Shown here: one piece after another, positions 7,452-17,205 of the stretch
Layout of the letters: every line of letters starts with the position of its first letter
How positions within the stretch are numbered: position 1 is the stretch's first letter
Assembly: GCF_000007665.1 (NCBI RefSeq)
Contig: NC_006087.1
Coordinates: forward strand, 558,001-622,000
DNA: 64,000 nucleotides
DNA from: Leifsonia xyli subsp. xyli str. CTCB07
GTDB taxonomy: Bacteria; Actinomycetota; Actinomycetes; Actinomycetales; Microbacteriaceae
Direction: 5' to 3'
Notes under the pieces: model-generated
Databases searched by the model: none
Told to the model about the DNA's origin: nothing
The model's input: only the letters and a program-made list of their open reading frames with translations
Position numbers and translations under genes: made by a program

Positions 7452-9536
7452 CCCTTCTCATTCCCTCTTGCAAACCCTTCTGAACATTCGTCGGCCCCAA
7501 AGGCGCATACGGTGTCATCGACCCGGTCTCCCCGGAAACCGCCCGGGCCGTGTTCGCCAACGACTCCGTCTGCCGGTCGAGATACCCCTCCTCAGCACCG
7601 TCATCGCTCATCAACGGACTGTGAATTTCGGTCACGATCCGCCCGGCATCGCCGCCGGTCTCGACACCGAAGGTCTTCGCACCGAATTCGGGGGCCATCG
7701 GGTTCACCCGGTGGTCACGACTGCTGTCTCGACCCACCCACGCCCACTGATCCCCGCTCTCCCGCTCCCCGGGAAACTTATCCCGCGCATGACCCGAATA
7801 CACCGCCCCCGCGTTCAGATCCCCCACCGACCGAACACTGTCCGGCAACCCCGCCGACCCCAACGTCACAAACGTGTCCACCCGCACCCCGGGCTGGGAG
7901 AGCGCGACAGTGGCAGTGGTCGTACCGTAAGAGTGAGCGACCACCGACAACCGTGGCAGGGAGGCGGCGCGCACGGCGGACAGACCCCCCAGCGCCGACA
8001 CCAGCTTGTTACCCCCCCGACCGCCCGGTTGACGTTCAGCACCCCGAAGTCCGGATCCCCGACACTCGGCGACGGCGGGGTCTCGTAGCCGATCCAGGCG
8101 ACCACCGCACTGCCCTCGGGAAGAAGCGCGCGCAGGTTCTGTGCCGCTTTCGCCCACCCCGTCATCCCCCGGGTCGTGGTCCCCATCCCCGGAACGGCGT
8201 AACTCACCGTCGTGGCCGTATCCAGATCCCCGACCGCGACCGCCGCCAACGGCGGACGATCACCCGTCAACACAATCAGAGAACGAGACGCCCATGTCGC
8301 TGTCCTTTGCAGGGCGGTGCGGATGTTCTTCAGCGCTTTCAACTGCTCCTCGCTGTCTCGGAGGGTTTGTTTCATCGCCAGCACCCCAGGCAACAGCGGC
8401 CCGTTCACGACCGAGCTATCCCCAACACGGGCCTTCAACCCGGCGATCTGCTTCTCCAACCCCGCGATCGCAGCAACCAACGCACGCCGATTCGCCTCAT
8501 CCCTCGCCCCATACGGGATCCCCTCGAGGTTCCCGAACAGGACAGGGAATGCGGCCAGCAACAACTCCTGACGCGCCGAGAAACCACCAGCACCCACCGC
8601 ACCCAACCCCAGACCGTGCCACCAGGTGTTGACCGCCACCGGGTCCATAGACAGCAACCGGGCCTGCAGACCCGGAGACGCCGCCAACAACACCCGCAAC
8701 TCCACCACGGTCAACGACGCGAACGCACCCAGCAAACCGTCATCGCTGAGCGGACGCACCACCGTCGCAACAAGATCCAGAGCACGATCCGAAACCGTGC
8801 CACCAACGGCAGCATCGAACGCCGCAGCAACCCGCTCAACTCACACCGCATCAGCACGGCTCTCCGCCAAAAGTCGCTCAAACACATACAAAAACGTCGC
8901 CGACTCCACCGGAACCCACGAACACGACGCCACAAACGCCGACCACGCATCCCGCAACACCGCCAACCGCCGCTCCATAACAAGAGTGCTCGCACGAGTC
9001 TGCGACACAAACACCCGCAACCGGTCCGGAACCGCCGAACTCCTCCCCAAGGACCCCCCACCCGAAGTGCGCTCCCGCTCCCGCGGTGAGAAGGCAGCCG
9101 AGACCACCGGCGGTCGCACCACCACCTCCGACGGCCGGGGATCGAAGAACCCATCAATACCAGCACCGACCACACCCACCACGTCCGCAGTCACACGACG
9201 ACGCTCACGCACCGCCTCCCGCTCACGCCACCCCGCCAGATCTCTCCGCCGCTTCTCCTCCTCCCGCGCCCTAAGCACCGCAACCTCGACCTGCTCAGCC
9301 AGGCCATACAACACACCAGCAAGCCTGCCCCGATCCGCCGCCTCGATGAAGGAGCACGGCAGCCGCAGCAAACAGACCCGCGTAACGACCCGAGAAATCA
9401 TGCGCGGCCGTCTCCACAGCCCCCCGACGAAGAACCCCTCACCACGAAGCTCCTCATCCAGCCCACGACACACACGAACCAACACCAACGCCACGGCCTC
9501 ATCAAACCAAACCACCAGCCGAACCCCCCTCAACAC
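7435..9536 (-). pseudogene. DUF1023-type alpha/beta hydrolase, copy A, nonsense plus frameshift
   Basis: Same gene as 14484–16585. From GTG 9536 the frame stops early at TGA 8841–8843, where copy B has TGG (Trp); this is unique to copy A. It then reads again to a run of seven C (8012–8018, minus-strand G7). There the frame changes before the catalytic segment (LSVVAHSYGTTTATV) that runs to 7435. The protein would have a helical N-terminal region of about 350 residues followed by the alpha/beta hydrolase domain (VAVGDLDTATTV; VPGMGT). Copy A carries two inactivating changes. Confidence 0.75.
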
Positions 9537-9650
9537 CCCCGAACGGCAAACACACTACCCAACAAAAATCACAAGTATCAACCAGTCACGTCGGATCGGA
9601 CGCACCGCACCCAGAAGGTCCCACCTCACCAACCTTTTTGGGCAGTGCGT

Positions 9651-10476
9651 CTAGCCCTGCTGAACCCCCACGATGCGCTCCGTCACCGTCCACAGATCGC
9701 GGCCGAGCTGTGCTTCCCTGGCTTGTTCGCTCCGTTTTCCGTTGGCGCGGAAGCGGTCGAAGTAGGAACCGGTCGGTGCGCCGACCTTCGCTTCCGCGGC
9801 CAGGCGCTCGAGGGGAGCTGCCCCGGCTGTCGGGGCGATGCCGTTCGCTGAGCCGAGACGGATGAGGGAGGTCGCGCCGAAGTTGGTGACGACGAATCCG
9901 GGGTGGAAAGAGTAGGCGGCGATGCCGGTGCCGGTGAGGACTTCGGCGAGCTGTTCGGTGAAGAGGATGGTGGCGATCTTCGCAGTGCCGTAGGCGGGCC
10001 AGTCTCCGCGCCAGGGGCGGCGTGACCAGTCGAGGTCGTCGAGGCGGAGATCGCCGAAGCGGCGGGCGACGCTGGCGGTCGCGATGATGCGGACATCGCG
10101 GCCGAGGCTCGCCGTGTGACGGAGACGGGGGAGCAGCAGGGTGGTGAGGAGGAAGGGGGCGAAGTGGTTGGCCTGGATGGTGCGCTCGTGGCCGTCGGCG
10201 GTTCGTTCGCGGCGGTGGTTCAAGACCGCCGGCGTTGTTGGCGAGGACGTCGATGGTCTCGTACCGCTCGAGGAGGGCGCCGGCGAGCGCCCGGACATCG
10301 TCGAGGCGGTCGAAGTCGGCGAGGAAAGGGGTCGCGCCGATCCGTTCGGCGACGGCTCTCGTGCGTTCGGGGTTCCGGCCGACGACGGCCACCCGATCCC
10401 TGGCGGCAGCGAGGTTCGCGGCCGCGATGGCGCCGATGCCCGAGCTCGCACAGGTGATGACGATGGTCCGGGTCAC
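9651..10476 (-). pseudogene. Short-chain dehydrogenase/reductase, frameshifted
   Basis: Start GTG 10476 with ribosome site GGGAGG upstream; it overlaps the stop of the preceding gene (CGGTGACC). The Rossmann start reads TIVITCASSGIGAIAAANLA, with Cys in place of the first Gly of TGxxxGIG. NNAG follows. Near 10215 the reading changes frame and continues with RTIQANHFAPFLLTTLLL, the active-site YGTAK and a C-terminus ending IVGVQQG at 9651. It resembles retinol-dehydrogenase-like SDRs. A frameshift in the middle inactivates it. Confidence 0.75.
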
Positions 10477-10806
10477 CGGTAGCCTCCCTTCTCCAGGCCG
10501 GCCTCGATCTCGAACCGATTGCGGAGTGGGTCGCGACCGGCTCGCATGCCGCTTGTGGACGGCCTCGTGCTCCAGGACGTCGTCCGACACGTTCTGATCG
10601 GTCAGGTAGCACGCGCCGACGCAGGAACCGCCGCGGCCGAACAGGACCGTCGGCAGACCGCGGAACACGAACAGACCGTCGCGGCGTTCGATGCGTCCGG
10701 TGCTCCAGAGGAAGCCCCAGGCGAGGCCGACCGCATTGGCGTAGAGGTAGCCGAGCCGGCTGATCGGCGAGTCGAGGAACAACCGGGAGAGCACCGGCGT
10801 CCTCAC
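10473..10806 (-). pseudogene. Conserved protein often annotated 'Fe-S oxidoreductase', deleted and frameshifted
   Basis: From GTG 10806 the frame gives SRLGYLYANAVGLAWGFLW, RGGSCVGACYLTD and HEAVHKRHA. The expected end, GRDPLRNRFEIEAGLEKGGYR, is present but in a different frame, finishing at TGA 10473–10475. About 15–20 residues that normally connect these parts are missing, so a small deletion broke the gene. In related bacteria a gene with this pattern commonly precedes an SDR gene; here the two still overlap by four bases. The biochemical role is unknown despite the usual name. Confidence 0.6.
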
Positions 10807-10864
10807 TCTTCCGGCCGGCCGTACGACTCGAGCAGCCGGAGCCAGACCTCGCTGATGGTAAGGC

Positions 10865-11634
10865 AGCTACCTCCGGGCGGAGGAGAGCGCCTACGCCGAG
10901 GATCTCCTCGACGCCGTCGCCGCTCCCGCCGCCGCCGACCTGAACGACATCGAGGATGAGTTCACCAAGGCCGCCGCCAGCACCCGGAGCGCCCCCGGGG
11001 ACGGCGACGACCCCTCCAGCACCTTCGTCGCCGCCCGCGCGCTCCGCAAGGCGTATAAGCTCCCCGCGCTCGTCCGTCCCGAGCACCCTGCCGACCGCGA
11101 GTTCGTCCTCGACGCGATCCGCTCCGACGAGCACGCCGCCTACGACTCGGCCCGCGCTCTGCACGACTTCATCGGGGGGTCCAGACCGCTGAACGGCGGC
11201 AGCTCGACGACCGGCTGATCGACCTGTGGGCCGACTACTCCGCCGCCGACCTCCACGAGTTGCTCAGCAAGCCCCCGAAAGTCGCGGCCACCCTGGCCAA
11301 GGCTGTCGTCTCCCGGCTCGCCCGCCCGAGCCGCGACACCCTGGCCACCGCCCTCGCCACCATCCGCGCGACCGGTGACGCCGGCAACTGGCGTGCGTTC
11401 ACCCGCGCCCTGTTCGACTCGTGGGTCGCCGTCGAGTGCGAGGCGACCAGCCGGTTCAACACGAAGGTCGTCGATGCCGCGATCGAGGCAGAGCGCACGG
11501 CCGCCCGCCGGAGCGCCGCTCTGGCCTGGCCAGAGCTCGTGCAGCAGGCTGCGAGCCTGGACGGCCACCCGTTCGGGCACAGCCCGCGCGAGGTCGCCGA
11601 CTTCATCCGCGGCATCGTCACCGACCTCCTCTGA
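10865..11634 (+). pseudogene. Unknown protein, frameshifted, N-terminus missing
   Basis: Coding character starts at SYLRAEESAYAEDLLDAV (in-frame TAA just upstream) and runs to DSARALHDFIGG near 11176. There one G appears to be missing from a run of six G. The next frame then continues with VQTAERRQLDDRLIDLW and ends HSPREVADFIRGIVTDLL at TGA 11634. The combined product would be about 255 residues, helical, Ala/Asp-rich and without known motifs. No start codon is identifiable, so the 5' end is probably lost. It precedes nadK by about 110 bases on the same strand. Function unknown. Confidence 0.5.
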
Positions 11635-11746
11635 GCCGCCGCTGGGCCGGCTGAGGGCGGCTGGCGAATTTCCGCGAGTCCGGCCGCGGAGTCCGTCGTG
11701 GCCGGATTCTCCGACAGAATGGGGTGAGGCACCGAGAGGAGACGAT

Positions 11747-12673
11747 GTGACGGACACGGTGGCGGCGCAACGCTACATCCTCGTCGTCGCGCACACCGGT
11801 CGCCGGGACTCGCTCGCCGCGGGCGTGTCCGTCTGCCGCCAGCTGCTCGCCGCCGGCGTCGTTCCCGTCCTCAGCGAGGGCGAGCGGCGCGATCTCCTCG
11901 CGGCGGAGCCCGAGCTGGCCACGGTGGTGGCGCTCGGAGCCGAGGTGCCGCCGGCCGAGCTGGAGCTGGTCATCGTCCTCGGCGGCGACGGCACCATCCT
12001 GCGCGCCGCAGAGCTCGTCCGGGGCTGCCCGGCGCCGCTGCTCGGCGTGAACCTCGGCCACGTCGGCTTCCTCGCCGAGAGCGAGCGCGACGACCTGGAG
12101 ACGGCGGTGGCCCGCGGGCTGGCGAAGGACTATGAGGTGGAGGAGCGCATGACGCTCTCTGCGCGGGTGAAGGTCGGCGAGGAGGTCGTCTACGAGAGCT
12201 GGGCGCTCAACGAGGCGACGGTGGAGAAGGCGAACCGGGAGCGGGTGCTCGAGGTCGTCATCGAAGCCGATGGCCGGCCGATGTCGAGCTTCGGTTGCGA
12301 CGGCGTCGTGATGTCCACCCCGACCGGGTCCACCGCGTACTCGTTCTCGGCCGGCGGTCCGGTCGTCTGGCCGGGCGTCGCCGCCCTGCTGCTGGTGCCG
12401 CTGTCCGCGCACGCCCTGTTCTCGCGCCCGCTGGTGGTGGATGCCGACTCCTCGCTCGCGGTCGAGCTGCTGGAGGGCGCCGGTGGTGAGGGAGTCCTGT
12501 GGTGCGATGGCCGGCGGGCGTTCGACCTGCCGCGCGGGGCGCGTGTCGTGGTGCGGCGCTCGCCCATCCCGGTGCGGCTTGCCCGGCTTCACCCCGGGCC
12601 GTTCACCGACCGGCTCGTGCGTAAGTTCACGCTCCCGGTGACGGGATGGAGAGGGCCGGACGGTCGTGACTGA
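11747..12673 (+). CDS. nadK: NAD kinase
   Basis: This enzyme phosphorylates NAD to NADP using ATP or polyphosphate in the cytoplasm. Family motifs are complete: VLGGDGTILRAAE (GGDGT), GVNLGHVGFLAE, ALNEATVEK (NE/D) and STPTGSTAYSFSAGGPVV. The length, 308 residues, is usual. GTG 11747 is chosen because a ribosome site (gagaggagacg) precedes it and the protein begins TDTVAAQRYILVV as expected. Its stop overlaps the recN start by 8 bases, so the two genes form an operon. Confidence 0.95.
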   Translation: MTDTVAAQRYILVVAHTGRRDSLAAGVSVCRQLLAAGVVPVLSEGERRDLLAAEPELATVVALGAEVPPAELELVIVLGGDGTILRAAELVRGCPAPLLGVNLGHVGFLAESERDDLETAVARGLAKDYEVEERMTLSARVKVGEEVVYESWALNEATVEKANRERVLEVVIEADGRPMSSFGCDGVVMSTPTGSTAYSFSAGGPVVWPGVAALLLVPLSAHALFSRPLVVDADSSLAVELLEGAGGEGVLWCDGRRAFDLPRGARVVVRRSPIPVRLARLHPGPFTDRLVRKFTLPVTGWRGPDGRD

Positions 12674-14405
12674 GAGGCGTCGCGCCGTCTCCGGCGGCGG
12701 CATCGAGGAGATCGCCATCCGCGACCTGGGTGTGATCGCCGGGGCCGCGCTGCCGATCGGGCCGGGGTTCACGGCGATCACCGGCGAGACGGGGGCGGGC
12801 AAGACGATGGTCGTCTCGGCGCTCGGGCTTCTGCTCGGCGAGCGCGCCGACACGGGGGCTGTTCGCGCGGGCAGCGCTCAGGCCTGGGTCGAGGGCCGCT
12901 GGCGGGTCCCCCCGTCTGGCCCGGTCGCCGATCGGGTCCACGATGCGGGCGGGGAGCTGGACCCGCTCGACGGCGGTCAGGCGGAACTCGTTCTCAGCCG
13001 CTCGGTGTCGGCGGAGGGCCGTTCGCGCGCGGTCGTCGGCGGCCGGAGCGCGCCGGTCAGCGTGCTGACCGAGCTCGGCGGCCGGCTGGTGGTCGTGCAT
13101 GGGCAGTCCGACCAGCTGCGGCTGCGCTCGGCGACCGCTCAGCGCGAGGCGCTCGACCGGTTCGCCGGTCCGGAGTTCGCCGCCGCTCTCGACGCCTACG
13201 CACAGGTCTTCTACCGCTGGCGCGACGACCGCGCCGAGCTGGACAGACTCGTCGCCGATCGGGAGCGGCGCTCCCGCGAGGCCGACGACCTCCGGATCGC
13301 GATGGCCGAGATCGAGGCGGTCGCCCCGCAGCCCCGTGAGGATGACGAGCTGGCGGAGCGGGCCGAACGCCTCAGCAACCTGGAGGAGCTGCGCCTCGCC
13401 GCCGCCCGGGCCCGGGAGCGGCTCTCCGCGGAGGAGTCCGAGGCCGCCGATGCGCTCGGCCTGCTCGACAGCGCGCGCCGTCAGCTGGAGCGCGCCGCCC
13501 CGCACGACCAGGAGCTCGCGCCGCTGGCCGAGGCCGTCGCCGCCGCGAACTATGCCGTCTCGGACATCGCCGCCCAGCTCTCGACCTACTTGGCGGCGCT
13601 CGACACCGACGGCGCTCGCGAGCTGGAGACCGTCCAGGAGCGCCGCGCCGCGCTCGCGACGCTGGTCCGCAAATACGGCCCGAGTCTGGACGATGCGATC
13701 GCCACCCTTGAGACCGGGAGCCTGCGCCTGCTGGAGCTCGACGGCGACGCCGAGCTCATCCAGCGGCTCGCCGCCGAGGTCGAGGCCGATGGCCGCCTCG
13801 TCGCCGAGCTCGCCGGCGACCTCACCGCACGCCGTCTCGACGCCGCCGCCCGGCTCGGCGCGGCGGTCTCCGATGAGCTCCGCGCTCTCGCCATGCCGGA
13901 CGCGCGCGTCGTCGTGGAGGTGACGGACCGCGAGGAGTGTACCGCGACGGGTCGCGATCAGGTCGCCATCCTGCTGCGACCGCATCCCGGAGCCGAACCC
14001 CGCCCGCTCGGCAAGGGCGCCTCGGGTGGCGAGCTGTCGCGGGCCATGCTCGCCATCGAGGTCGTCATCGCGGGCAGCGACCCGGTGCCCACGTTCATCT
14101 TTGACGAGATCGACGCTGGCGTCGGCGGCGCTTCCGCCATCGAGATCGGCCGCCGCCTCGCCCGGCTCGCCCAGAGCGCCCAGGTCATCGTCGTGACCCA
14201 CCTCGCGCAGGTCGCCGCCTTCGCGACCAATCACCTCACCGTCGTCAAGGGCAGCGATGGCTCGGTCACCGCCTCCAGCGTCCGCCGGCTGGACGGCGAG
14301 GAGCGCATCGCGGAGATGGCCCGCCTCCTTTCCGGCCTCCCTGACTCCGCGAGTGGTCTTGCCCATGCTCGTGAGCTCGTCGAGACGGCTGCTGCGGCCC
14401 GTTGA
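12666..14405 (+). CDS. recN: DNA repair protein RecN
   Basis: RecN is an SMC-like ATPase acting early in double-strand break repair. The 579-residue protein has Walker A ITGETGAGKTMVV near the N-terminus, a long central coiled coil rich in Ala, Glu and Arg, the signature GASGGELSRAMLAIE, and Walker B FIFDEIDAGVGG followed by VIVVTHLAQVAAFA. GTG 12666 lies within the end of nadK. The frame is intact. Immediately after its stop (24 bases) the inverted repeat arm B begins, separating recN from pyrG. Confidence 0.95.
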   Translation: MTERRRAVSGGGIEEIAIRDLGVIAGAALPIGPGFTAITGETGAGKTMVVSALGLLLGERADTGAVRAGSAQAWVEGRWRVPPSGPVADRVHDAGGELDPLDGGQAELVLSRSVSAEGRSRAVVGGRSAPVSVLTELGGRLVVVHGQSDQLRLRSATAQREALDRFAGPEFAAALDAYAQVFYRWRDDRAELDRLVADRERRSREADDLRIAMAEIEAVAPQPREDDELAERAERLSNLEELRLAAARARERLSAEESEAADALGLLDSARRQLERAAPHDQELAPLAEAVAAANYAVSDIAAQLSTYLAALDTDGARELETVQERRAALATLVRKYGPSLDDAIATLETGSLRLLELDGDAELIQRLAAEVEADGRLVAELAGDLTARRLDAAARLGAAVSDELRALAMPDARVVVEVTDREECTATGRDQVAILLRPHPGAEPRPLGKGASGGELSRAMLAIEVVIAGSDPVPTFIFDEIDAGVGGASAIEIGRRLARLAQSAQVIVVTHLAQVAAFATNHLTVVKGSDGSVTASSVRRLDGEERIAEMARLLSGLPDSASGLAHARELVETAAAAR

Positions 14406-14483
14406 CCCTCGTCGGCCTGGTGACAGGCACGTGACTGGTTGATACTTGTGATTTTTGTTGGGTAGTGTGTTTGCCGTTCGGGG

Positions 14484-16585
14484 GTGTTGAGGGGGGTTCG
14501 GCTGGTGGTTTGGTTTGATGAGGCCGTGGCGTTGGTGTTGGTTCGTGTGTGTCGTGGGCTGGATGAGGAGCTTCGTGGTGAGGGGTTCTTCGTCGGGGGG
14601 CTGTGGAGACGGCCGCGCATGATTTCTCGGGTCGTTACGCGGGTCTGTTTGCTGCGGCTGCCGTGCTCCTTCATCGAGGCGGCGGATCGGGGCAGGCTTG
14701 CTGGTGTGTTGTATGGCCTGGCTGAGCAGGTCGAGGTTGCGGTGCTTAGGGCGCGGGAGGAGGAGAAGCGGCGGAGAGATCTGGCGGGGTGGCGTGAGCG
14801 GGAGGCGGTGCGTGAGCGTCGTCGTGTGACTGCGGACGTGGTGGGTGTGGTCGGTGCTGGTATTGATGGGTTCTTCGATCCCCGGCCGTCGGAGGTGGTG
14901 GTGCGACCGCCGGTGGTCTCGGCTGCCTTCTCACCGCGGGAGCGGGAGCGCACTTCGGGTGGGGGGTCCTTGGGGAGGAGTTCGGCGGTTCCGGACCGGT
15001 TGCGGGTGTTTGTGTCGCAGACTCGTGCGAGCACTCTTGTTATGGAGCGGCGGTTGGCGGTGTTGCGGGATGCGTGGTCGGCGTTTGTGGCGTCGTGTTC
15101 GTGGGTTCCGGTGGAGTCGGCGACGTTTTTGTATGGGTTTGAGCGGCTTTTGGCGGAGAGCCGTGCTGATGCGGTGTGGGTTGAGCGGGTTGCTGCGGCG
15201 TTCGATGCTGCCGTTGGTGGCACGGTTTCGGATCGTGCTCTGGATCTTGTTGCGACGGTGGTGCGTCCGCTCAGCGATGACGGTTTGCTGGGTGCGTTCG
15301 CGTCGTTGACCGTGGTGGAGTTGCGGGTGTTGTTGGCGGCGTCTCCGGGTCTGCAGGCCCGGTTGCTGTCTATGGACCCGGTGGCGGTCAACACCTGGTG
15401 GCACGGTCTGGGGTTGGGTGCGGTGGGTGCTGGTGGTTTCTCGGCGCGTCAGGAGTTGTTGCTGGCCGCATTCCCTGTCCTGTTCGGGAACCTCGAGGGG
15501 ATCCCGTATGGGGCGAGGGATGAGGCGAATCGGCGTGCGTTGGTTGCTGCGATCGCGGGGTTGGAGAAGCAGATCGCCGGGTTGAAGGCCCGTGTTGGGG
15601 ATAGCTCGGTCGTGAACGGGCCGCTGTTGCCTGGGGTGCTGGCGATGAAACAAACCCTCCGAGACAGCGAGGAGCAGTTGAAAGCGCTGAAGAACATCCG
15701 CACCGCCCTGCAAAGGACAGCGACATGGGCGTCTCGTTCTCTGATTGTGTTGACGGGTGATCGTCCGCCGTTGGCGGCGGTCGCGGTCGGGGATCTGGAT
15801 ACGGCCACGACGGTGAGTTACGCCGTTCCGGGGATGGGGACCACGACCCGGGGGATGACGGGGTGGGCGAAAGCGGCACAGAACCTGCGCGCGCTTCTTC
15901 CCGAGGGCAGTGCGGTGGTCGCCTGGATCGGCTACGAGACCCCGCCGTCGCCGAGTGTCGGGGATCCGGACTTCGGGGTGCTGAACGTCAACCGGGCGGT
16001 CGGGGGGGTAACAAGCTGGTGTCGGCGCTGGGGGGTCTGTCCGCCGTGCGCGCCGCCTCCCTGCCACGGTTGTCGGTGGTCGCTCACTCTTACGGTACGA
16101 CCACTGCCACTGTCGCGCTCTCCCAGCCCGGGGTGCGGGTGGACACGTTTGTGACGTTGGGGTCGGCGGGGTTGCCGGACAGTGTTCGGTCGGTGGGGGA
16201 TCTGAACGCGGGGGCGGTGTATTCGGGTCATGCGCGGGATAAGTTTCCCGGGGAGCGGGAGAGCGGGGATCAGTGGGCGTGGGTGGGTCGAGACAGCAGT
16301 CGTGACCACCGGGTGAACCCGATGGCCCCCGAATTCGGTGCGAAGACCTTCGGTGTCGAGACCGGCGGCGATGCCGGGCGGATCGTGACCGAAATTCACA
16401 GTCCGTTGATGAGCGATGACGGTGCTGAGGAGGGGTATCTCGACCGGCAGACGGAGTCGTTGGCGAACACGGCCCGGGCGGTTTCCGGGGAGACCGGGTC
16501 GATGACACCGTATGCGCCTTTGGGGCCGACGAATGTTCAGAAGGGTTTGCAAGAGGGAATGAGAAGGGGTGCTTTTGTTGGCTAG
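14484..16585 (+). pseudogene. DUF1023-type alpha/beta hydrolase, copy B, frameshift in a G7 run
   Basis: GTG 14484 opens a long frame to 16154. Residues 1 to about 330 are helical and Arg/Val-rich without known motifs. Then come GIPYGARDEANRRAL, a coiled segment, VAVGDLDTATTV and VPGMGTTT, all typical of the DUF1023 alpha/beta hydrolase family. In the run of seven G at 16002–16008 the frame must change for the nucleophile elbow (LSVVAHSYGTTT) and the C-terminal half to be read to 16585. One G more would restore about 700 residues. The frameshift is shared with copy A. The substrate is unknown; an esterase or lipase activity is inferred from the fold. Confidence 0.75.
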
Positions 16586-17147
16586 GGCTGGTGTTCGGGT
16601 CTGTGCGGTCGTGTTCGCGGTGGTCGCTCTCGGCGCGGGAGTGGTCGGCTGTTCGGGGAGCGGGCCGGCAGGGAAAGGAACGAGGACGAGTATGACGTCG
16701 AAAGCAGCGGAGAAGGCGTTGACGCCGCGGGAGGGTCGGGACGCGGTGGTGGAGTTCGTCATCGGGACCACGAAACAACTTGAGGTCACCGGGTGGTGGC
16801 CACGCAACGGTGTGGCGGCAGCGGATGAGTGTGGGCTTGGTGGGGGTGTGCTGGGGGCAAGCTACAGTTACGACCACTGGGCCCCGCGGGGGACGGATCA
16901 TGCCGGGGACGCTGAGCGGGTTGCGGCGTATTGGGAGTCGTTGGGGATGCAGGTGCGGATTTCGGATCAAGGGGGTCCGGTTGTGTATGGGTCGGGCGGT
17001 CCGGTGCTCCGTGCTGATTTCGATACGAACGCTTCCGACAACGTTGGCGCGTTGGCGCGGTGCTCTCCCGGGGACTTCTGGGAGTTGAACGAGGAGGATC
17101 AGGCGGAGCGGGACCGGGGGAAGGTCCTCCCGGGGATGAGGGTGTGA
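16569..17147 (+). CDS. Lipoprotein, copy B
   Basis: The protein is identical to that at 6873–7451: 192 residues, with a signal peptide and lipobox ending at Cys28, then a polar mature part with SKAAEKALTPREGRDAV. GTG 16569 has AGAAGGGG upstream and overlaps the hydrolase stop by 17 bases. A hairpin follows at 17154–17179 and the first codons of yet another lipoprotein-like gene at 17226. The complete identity of two intact copies, beside two broken hydrolase copies, suggests either recent duplication or selection for the lipoprotein alone. Confidence 0.7.
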   Translation: MLLLARAGVRVCAVVFAVVALGAGVVGCSGSGPAGKGTRTSMTSKAAEKALTPREGRDAVVEFVIGTTKQLEVTGWWPRNGVAAADECGLGGGVLGASYSYDHWAPRGTDHAGDAERVAAYWESLGMQVRISDQGGPVVYGSGGPVLRADFDTNASDNVGALARCSPGDFWELNEEDQAERDRGKVLPGMRV

Positions 17148-17153
17148 TTCCGT

Positions 17154-17179
17154 GGGAGCAGTGGAACACCCCTGCTCCC
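17154..17179. terminator. Hairpin after lipoprotein copy B
   Basis: GGGAGCAG and CTGCTCCC form an 8-bp perfect stem with a 10-nt loop, seven bases after the lipoprotein stop codon. There is no T-tract, so it could be an intrinsic terminator of the GC-rich type or an RNA-stabilising hairpin. The equivalent in arm A (6841–6866) has one mismatch. Confidence 0.45.
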
Positions 17180-17205
17180 TCATCCCCCTCCACATCCGCG
17201 CCGTT

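Larger units (their letters stand above)
6779..9591. repeat. Arm A of a 2,813-bp inverted duplication
   Basis: This segment is the reverse complement of 14429–17241; paired positions always sum to 24020. I found four single-base differences (arm A positions 6848, 8841, 8874, 8884) and no indel. The arm carries one frameshifted hydrolase gene, one lipoprotein gene and the first codons of a further lipoprotein gene. It has no transposase and no IS-like terminal repeats. Sequence diverges abruptly on both sides. Confidence 0.95.

Noticed and set aside
6825..9089. Long Pro/Arg/His-rich plus-strand frames in arm A (and minus-strand ones in arm B)
   Set aside because: Antisense shadows of the hydrolase and lipoprotein genes with low-complexity composition and no ribosome site.
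12627..14366. 579-codon open frame on the minus strand opposite recN
   Set aside because: Mirror frame produced by high third-position G+C; recN on the plus strand has all family motifs, the minus frame has none.
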